Below are positions 57,901 through 64,000 of a DNA stretch of 64,000 nucleotides, piece after piece. The notes under the pieces were generated by a model. It saw only the letters and a program-made list of their open reading frames with translations, searched no databases and had not been told where the DNA came from. Position numbers and translations under genes: made by a program. The stretch's first letter is position 1; every line of letters starts with the position of its first letter. Where the stretch lies: the NCBI GenBank assembly GCA_026936325.1, contig JAPTHN010000011.1, forward strand, positions 31,288,501 to 31,352,500. The letters run 5' to 3'. Origin of the DNA: Platynereis dumerilii (lineage: Eukaryota > Annelida > Polychaeta > Phyllodocida > Nereididae).

Positions 57901-60900
57901 ACAGTGTATCCTTTTAATGTAATCATTGGATTGGGCTGAGAAATATTCCTTGTGACTTTCATCAAGTTTCGTTCAGGCAAAGTTGACTTATGCCATATAT
58001 TCAAATATTTTGGTGACTAACGAAATTATGCAAATGCAACATGGTAAGTGGAAAGACAGTACGAAAGTTAAATTTTCTAATAATTGTGCTCAAAATATTA
58101 GCATTGCATCATTTGGCAACTATTCATATCAAAAAATTTTGCTTACTTGCTGCCACTGGCAGGTAATATGCAGAAATTGGCTCCATTGGAATAACATTGA
58201 TTTTGCATATTTTTTTCAAATATTTGCTTTTCAAAATCTCAAAAAAGTTCTGATCCTTTTAAAAATGCCTTCAAAAGTTACCATCTGATATCAATTAAGT
58301 TCAGTTAAACTGAGATTTAAGTTGCGCATTGGAAATTGACAAACTGTTGAATAAGGAACTGCACACCGTAAACACAATGCAATTCCAATGGCAGGTCGCG
58401 GAAATAATTTTTGATTGCTAGCCATTTCAAAGTAAGAGATGTTACTTCAGTTTCCTTTTCAAACAGCTAAATAGACAGAATTAGGTGACTGCTAGAAGCA
58501 TGTTTCAAATGATCGGAACCATTTTAAAGTTTTGGGGAGCATAAATTTGAAGAAAATATGCAAAATCAATGTTATTCTAATAGAAACAATTTATGCCCAG
58601 TGGTCGAAATAGGCCCTGTTATTTGGGGGGGTCTCTTAGTTGGAAGACCCAAAGGGTTGAAGTTCTTGTAGATGGCAGTCCGTGGGCCGCCAGCGGGCCG
58701 CCAGAGGGCCGCCAGAGGGCCGCCAGAGGTGCCCTGAAGCCGCTTTTTTTAGGGGCTCTAAAAATGAAATCTGGGCTTTTTAAAGGTATGTTTTATCTCA
58801 GAAAATGAGTTGTGAAAACCTTATTGGTAATGTATGTAAATTACAAGAGGTTTTTTTCTGCTGATTAGGCTTTATTTGCTGCTTCATGCTCACTTCACAG
58901 CACAATTTTAGTATTTGGGGGGGTTTTTTGAGGACCCCCTCTGGGTCCTTTTGAAAAATGTATTTGAGGGGGTCCCATGAGCATTTGGGGGGGTCAAACC
59001 CCCCCTGACCCCCCCTTATGTCGACCACTGATTACACCATTTGGCTACTATTCACATCAAAATATTTTGCTTACTTGCTGTCACTGCCAAGTAGTAGGCA
59101 TAAACAGTGGTCGAAATAAGGGGGGGTCAGGGGGGGTTTGACCCCCCAAATGCTCATGGGACCCCCTCAAATACATTTTTCAAAAGGACCCAGAGGGGGT
59201 CCTCAAAAAACCCCCCCAAATACTAAAATTGTGCTGTGAAGTGAGCATGAAGCAGCAAATAAAGCCTAATCAGCAGAAAAAAACCTCTTGTAATTTACAT
59301 ACATTACCAATAAGGTTTTCACAACTCATTTTCTGAGATAAAACATACCTTTAAAAAGCCCAGATTTCATTTTTAGAGCCCCTAAAAAAAGCGGCTTCAG
59401 GGCACCTCTGGCGGCCCGCTGGCGGCCCACGGACTGCCATCTACAAGAACTTCAACCCTTTGGGTCTTCCAACTAAGAGACCCCCCCAAATAACAGGGCC
59501 TATTTCGACCACTGGGTGTAATGTCAATGTTTTGAGCACAACCATTGAAAATTTAATGTTCGTACTGTCTTTCCACTTACCATGTTGCATTTGCATAATT
59601 TCGTCAGACACCAACATATTTGAATATATGGTATAAGTCAACTTTGCCTGAACGAATCTTGATGAAAGTTACAAGATATATTTCTCAGCCCAATCCAATG
59701 ATTACATGAAAAGGATACACTTTTGTGCCCAAAAGTTTTTGCAGCACTGCAAAATAAGCTACTTGCGTAATTTCGTCAGATGCAGTGTAGTTATTATGTG
59801 CATATTTATTACACACCATGCACAAATTTACTATTTGCCATTTATTATGATAAATGATTTACACCTAAAAACGTATCAGCCACCACACTAAGATGCACAG
59901 GATCATGACATTTGTTGGCTTATTCATGTAGGTTGGAGCTCCGGTGCCTGTTTGAGCAGGTTGGAGCTCCGAAGCTCCCGAGCTATAGCGCCACTTTAGT
60001 CTGGCAGTGACTGATCAGTTTTGGTATAGCTGTGCGAAGTGCAAGCTCTTCCTGAAGAAATCTTTCAAACTTATAATACAGCCTCATAAATATTTTAACT
60101 CGCGTCGAAAAGATTTGGTGGCCAACCTTAACCAACTAAAAATTGATAAAGAAAGTTGACTTTAACGGGTCAAAGTTATCCTACAGAGTTGGCACAGAGC
60201 CAATTATTCAACTAAGTGCACTTGCAATTAAAAATACTTAAATACAATTGATGAACAGACCAAATAACAGTTATTTAAACAATTGTAATAAATTATTAAG
60301 TGACACCTTTAAAAAAGTGTTTGCACATCATTTTTTTTTCATCAGACATTTGCACTTGTGAAGAAACTGCTGGCATGTTACAGCACAGACACCGGAGTTA
60401 TGAAAAAGATCTTGAAAGATTCTGATGTACTCAAAAGGAGGGAGAATGTCTTTTTTGCAAGTGAGGATTTAAAATGCTTCTAATAATCTTCATCAAGCCA
60501 GCAGATTTTTTTTCTTCATTTTTTTTATTTTTACATAATCTATTCAATATTTTCTTTTTTAGACTTTCCTTATGGGGAATTGGAGTTCTACAAGGAGCTG
60601 TTCCAATCCTGGAAGAAAAATTTCTGGACAATGAGTCACCTGTATGTGACAGACATTCAACACCTAAAATCTTGGTAGGGTGACTGAATTAAGTACTATT
60701 AAAAAATATGTAGCCAAAATTAAATTGCATCTAGGTTGCCTTCTGTAGTGAGAAACTTTATATTTTGCTCAGAGAGAAACCATGCAAAAATGCCTCAGAA
60801 GAAATTATGTCAGCTCTCATTTGACACACACAGTGTGTATACAGAATTAAAAGTACATAATTTTGGGGTAGGGGGAACGGGGGCACATTGGGACGCGGGG

Positions 60901-62325
60901 CACTGTGGGACGGTGGGATTTTCTTGGATCCTGGCAAGGTATATGATATGGTAGTGCCATCATATCTTGTAATTTCACATCCTGATGTTTCCATGGTTTT
61001 ATAGACAAATTACAGCCGCATGCAGAAGTATGGCGAGCAAAAGTTCGTTTTCCTACTACAAATGTAAATATGGATGGGTTCAATTCGAACCATTCTGTGG
61101 ACAAACCATGAACAATGAGGCTTTCTCAGTGCTTGTATGAATTTTATACATCGTAATGAACAGTTATGAATTGCTATCGTGATAAACACACTCACTGGTG
61201 TCCGAGAAATTAGCATTTTGGTGTAAAAGTCATATTGGGGCTCATTGGGACAGTGAATTCGGGGCACATTGGGACGCACTTAATATGGCAGAATTTAAGT
61301 GTCAAAGGCAACTGAACGACCTGGGACAGCACACAACAGGTATTCAGGCCACAGTGAATAGAGGTATAGTGGATTACCATGCTCTGTGAACAAATTTGTC
61401 GCAAAGCACTGTGTGTTACTTACATAGATGTCCGCACCCAGGATGTTAAATGTTTAAAACTGTTTAAAGTTATGAACTATTGGCACTACAAGGTGTTAAT
61501 GAACTGTATATTGTCTTACGCACTACTTATATGTGATATCTATTGCACATGAAGTGTTAAAATGATTTTTTAATTGATGTCCCAATGTGCCCCGGCTGAT
61601 GTCGCCGGGGCACATTGGGACAGTCATTTTTACGACACTCTGGCTGCAAAAGGGAAGGTGCAGTCTAGTTTTTTATGCCTTGCATTTAAGCTCAATAGTA
61701 TTGGTGAAATTCATGCAAACTTCTGAGTTCTTCAGTGCTTTCAGCATTGAGCAAAATTAGTAGACGAGAAAAGCGTCCCAATGTGCCCCCGTTCCCCCTA
61801 TCTACTATAAGAAAGCTTTAAAATACTTGCAATGAGAAAAAGCATTGAGCATACAATTTAAATATACATGCTTCAAAACATTATTAATTTTTGTGATTGG
61901 TCAATTGCAGCCTACTGGCAGAAGGCTATTCGGAGTGCACGGTGTCTGAAGAGGATGCAGAACTCCTCAACGAAACTTGGGAACACAAGGAAGAGAACAG
62001 CTTAGACTTAGTCAAATTCCAGATCAGACATTTCCCGTCAGTGGGAATCAAGGACAACCAAGGCCATTTGGTTGCCTGGGAAATTACCTACTTCATCGGT
62101 TGTATGGGTATGCTGTATGTGTTGCCAGAGCACAGGGGCAAAGGTTTAGCTCAGTATGCCATCTACAAATTAAGTGAGAAGCTGATACAACAAGGAAAAA
62201 CCGCCTTCTGTTTCGTAGAACATGCCAACAACGCATCAAAACAACTTCACGAGAAATGTGGCTTCTATGAGGAACCCGGCACAGAAAGTCTCTTTGCTGA
62301 CTGCAACATGCAACAGAATTCATGA
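54985..62325 (+). CDS. gene F: diverged glycine N-acyltransferase-like protein, 5 exons
   Basis: Exons are 54985-55068, 55656-55763, 60346-60460, 60563-60674 and 61911-62325; product 277 residues. Exon 1 reads [20 protein letters not shown]. Exon 2 keeps [20 protein letters not shown] and its donor is the weak GATgtttgt. Exon 3 starts TFALVKKLLACYSTDTGVM. Exon 4 holds FPYGELEFYKELFQSWKKNF. Exon 5 holds [19 protein letters not shown] but ends FADCNMQQNS, unlike the FAIxRKNS tail of the others. It is the most diverged complete copy. The family moves acyl groups from acyl-CoA to an amino acid. Intron 2 holds a LINE fragment and a palindromic element; intron 4 holds a 928-bp element. Confidence 0.85.
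55975..56125. repeat. imperfect GATA/GACA microsatellite
   Basis: GATA, GACA and AATA units run together in gene F intron 2, ending in a short TA run. Confidence 0.85.
56690..57790 (+). mobile_element. 3' fragment of a CR1/L2/Jockey-type LINE
   Basis: The reverse transcriptase motif SPQGTVLGPVLLL is encoded at about 56808-56850. The frame 56953-57705 continues with the thumb and C-terminal region: LNQDKTKVLTVG, VRPLLEYSSQAWSP, VERVQRYFTRRI and NRIVNKWNNLDE. The 3' end has AAATC repeats (57775-57800). The 5' part and endonuclease are missing, and the YADD region is decayed. It lies in gene F intron 2, sense to the gene. Confidence 0.82.
58598..59030 (+). mobile_element. hAT-like MITE copy 1 (CAGTGGTCGA ends)
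   Basis: It runs from CAGTGGTCGAAATAGG to TATGTCGACCACTG and is 433 bp long. Its flanks do not match each other (TTTATGCC left, ATTACACC right) but match the inverse flanks of copy 2. The interior has G-rich GGGGGGGTC blocks and a GGGCCGCCAG mini-array. Noncoding. Confidence 0.85.
59105..59514 (-). mobile_element. hAT-like MITE copy 2, inverted
   Basis: It is the inverted counterpart of copy 1 at high identity, 410 bp, with fewer GGGCCGCCAG units. Its flanks are GGCATAAA left and GGTGTAAT right, the inverses of the left and right flanks of copy 1. Confidence 0.85.
60871..61798. mobile_element. 928-bp TA-duplicating element with GGGGCACATTGGGAC words
   Basis: The ends GGGGGAACGGGGGCACATTG and its perfect inverse are flanked by TA (60869-60870 and 61799-61800). 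The word GGGGCACATTGGGAC or a near variant recurs at about 60881, 60897, 61237, 61261 and 61607, and inverted at 61579 and 61776. It is noncoding. It is the relative of the element at 20933-27832. It lies in gene F intron 4. Confidence 0.82.
61579..61621. repeat. internal hairpin of the 928-bp element
   Basis: GTCCCAATGTGCCCCGGC pairs perfectly with GCCGGGGCACATTGGGAC across a 7-nt loop, an 18-bp stem built from the terminal word. Confidence 0.9.
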
Positions 62326-62569
62326 CCAATTAAAACCTATTTTGTGATTTAAATTGCACTTCGGAATAATACAAATTGCCAGCGAATATTAGATGGCAAC
62401 TAGAAGATGCATCAAGTCAGCAAGAACTCATTTGCGATTAGGAAATTGTTTCCTTTTTTACTGACCATGTTAAATTAATAAGAATACTATACTTTATTTT
62501 ATTCCCTAAACGTACTTTGTGAATATGAAGCACACACATATATGATTGACTGACAGCAATCCAGCACTC

Positions 62570-62575
62570 AATAAA
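62570..62575 (+). terminator. poly(A) signal AATAAA, gene F
   Basis: AATAAA lies 245 nt after the gene F stop. Confidence 0.45.
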
Positions 62576-63253
62576 GATAAATATTTTAAACCTGGTGCGG
62601 TAAATTTTAAATGTAATCACAATTGATGATCACAATGTACTGGCTTCAACTGAAAATGTAATGTTTACTAATTGTTCAGGTCTACATTGCACTTAATGTT
62701 TCCTATGCGCAGTACTTCCTGATCACGTAGAACATCTAGAGGAATAAATCCAACAGCAACGAGTACAGCCAAACGTAAATATACAAATTTCTCAATGTGG
62801 TGTGAGACATAAATTCAAAATAAATTCTTGTAAATCTCCTGCGTCCGAATCGGTAAATCATATATCCATGCATGAATTGGTTGCAGTCCTGGGAAGACGC
62901 CGTTATCGAGCCACACTGCAATTTCAAGGACAAATTCTGATCCAAGCCTATAGATAAACCGCAACACCATCACCAAGTCTTACGATAAAAAAAACTAAAT
63001 CAGTTTTTGGCTTATTTTTGTTTTTGCGCAAATACTTGTGATAATTGTCTGATATATGAGAGTGCTTATCTTCCCCTGCCACTGTTTTATCCTACATTTA
63101 AACATTTTAGTTCACTTATGTCATGTATTACACAATATTCTCTTGAGCAATATGTTGTGATAACTGGTTCATTCAACAATGTGTGTCAAAAACCAGATAC
63201 AAACCTATATATACCAGTGAATATAGTGACATACATTTTCATTAAATGAGAAG
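62576..63253. other. spacer between genes F and G
   Basis: No exon or named repeat is recognised. A TATATATACC stretch at about 63208 lies 46 nt before the gene G start and could serve as its TATA box. Confidence 0.35.
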
Positions 63254-63340
63254 ATGGTGGTGTATCTGGAAGGACCCCAGCTCACCCAGGCCTTGCTAAG
63301 GGTCAAATCATGGGAAGACCAGGCCCCCTACTCTTGGAGG
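63254..63340 (+). CDS. gene G: probable first exon of a diverged GLYAT-like gene
   Basis: An ATG opens an 87-nt frame that ends at a strong donor (AGG|gtaagt). It encodes MVVYLEGPQLTQALLRVKSW and nine more residues. Position in the array, exon length (87 against 84 nt), donor phase 0 and the pattern QLxxALxxxK match exon 1 of genes B-F ([18 protein letters not shown]). Identity is low, so this could be an older paralogue or chance. The remaining exons would lie beyond the window; none is seen by 64000. Confidence 0.5.
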
Positions 63341-64000
63341 GTAAGTTGAATAACTCTTCTGCTGAAATTAGTATGTATTATTAGATCACATCCTAAGCAA
63401 ATGAAGTAGGACAATCATTATCTAGGACAAAATGAGCTGGCCAAAATTTGGTGTCATGTAGTGCTTCAGTTTTTAGAGACATGCATAGCAACAAATGCCA
63501 TTTGAATATGATTATGAGAAAATGTTATACCTTTTAGACTACAGCAATATCAATAAACATGACGAGCTGCAGCCACTCCCATGTTAGCCTCATCAGGTTG
63601 TCAAGTGGCTACTGTAGCTCAGAAACCCATAGGCCTATTAAAACCGATGTAACAGATAATATGCTATAATATATGCAGATAAGATTCAAGTATTCAATTA
63701 TTCGAGTATTTACTGAACACAGGTCCTCATTAGGTGTTCTATATTCAGATCTTTGTAATGCTCTAGAGGGTCACTGTCCTGCTACCACCATGGTGAGCGC
63801 CGTATGATGGGTGAGAGATGATAAGGCTGTTAATCTGACATTAACCCAATTCATTCTGGGAAGTTCAGGGTCTTTTAGTTGCCCCAGAATAGAACACTGG
63901 ATACAACCCCCCTCCACTTTTGGTAGGCAATACGGGATGGACCTTAGTCAGGAGCCATTTATTTATGACATATAGCTCTTGGATACTGCAGCTCCCCACT
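63341..64000. other. right end of window, probable gene G intron 1
   Basis: No exon 2 signature (LVDQWP) or repeat is recognised in the last 660 bases. Confidence 0.4.

Larger units (their letters stand above)
57832..59792. mobile_element. 2-kb palindromic element carrying two inserted hAT-like MITEs
   Basis: AACTACACCGCATCTGATG at the left is inverse to CGTCAGATGCAGTGTAGTT at the right. The arms pair over about 400 bp once the two inserted MITEs are removed and the segment between them is flipped (see findings). GCAAAATCAATGTTATT near 58560 pairs with AATAACATTGATTTTGC near 58190. No coding region or clear target duplication. Confidence 0.72.

Overview
This is an intron-rich, AT-rich eukaryotic window crowded with transposons. 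I infer a marine invertebrate, probably an echinoderm or another non-vertebrate deuterostome. The inference rests on a tandem family of glycine N-acyltransferase-like (GLYAT-like) genes, on intact-looking Tc1/mariner, hAT-like, Penelope and LINE remnants, and on the scattered word taggcctat. I cannot fix the species from sequence alone.

The window holds one tandem array of GLYAT-like genes, all on the + strand. Gene A (5781-7645) shows only exons 3-5. Genes B (10344-18296), C (19012-31636), D (34409-49600), E (50735-53418) and F (54985-62325) are complete. G (63254 onward) is a probable divergent first exon cut off by the window end. Genes B-F share one exon plan: coding exons of 84, 108, 115, 112 and 409-415 nt, with intron phases 0, 0, 1 and 2, giving proteins of 275-277 residues. 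Exons 1-4 encode the N-terminal GLYAT domain. Exon 5 encodes the GNAT-fold acetyltransferase-like C-terminal half with an acyl-CoA-binding RGKGLA motif. Genes B-E share an almost identical promoter block (inverted CCAAT box plus A/T box) and first exon. D and E look like the youngest pair.

Almost everything else is mobile DNA in introns and spacers. Gene C intron 1 is a three-level nest: a Penelope-like retroelement with a 12-bp target duplication, holding a short TA-duplicating DNA element, holding a 6-kb fold-back element whose arms are tandem 727-bp units in inverted orientation. Gene D intron 1 holds a LINE reverse transcriptase with a 9-bp target duplication, a TAAA-flanked element, and an 8.2-kb inverted-repeat element that itself contains a Tc1/mariner-like element and others. 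Gene F intron 2 holds a LINE fragment and a 2-kb palindromic element in which two inverted hAT-like copies have flipped the 74 bp between them.

The GLYAT-like proteins probably conjugate acyl-CoA groups to glycine or a similar amino acid. The array looks like a lineage-specific detoxification or conjugation gene expansion. No RNA genes of the host, no CRISPR and no bacterial features were seen.
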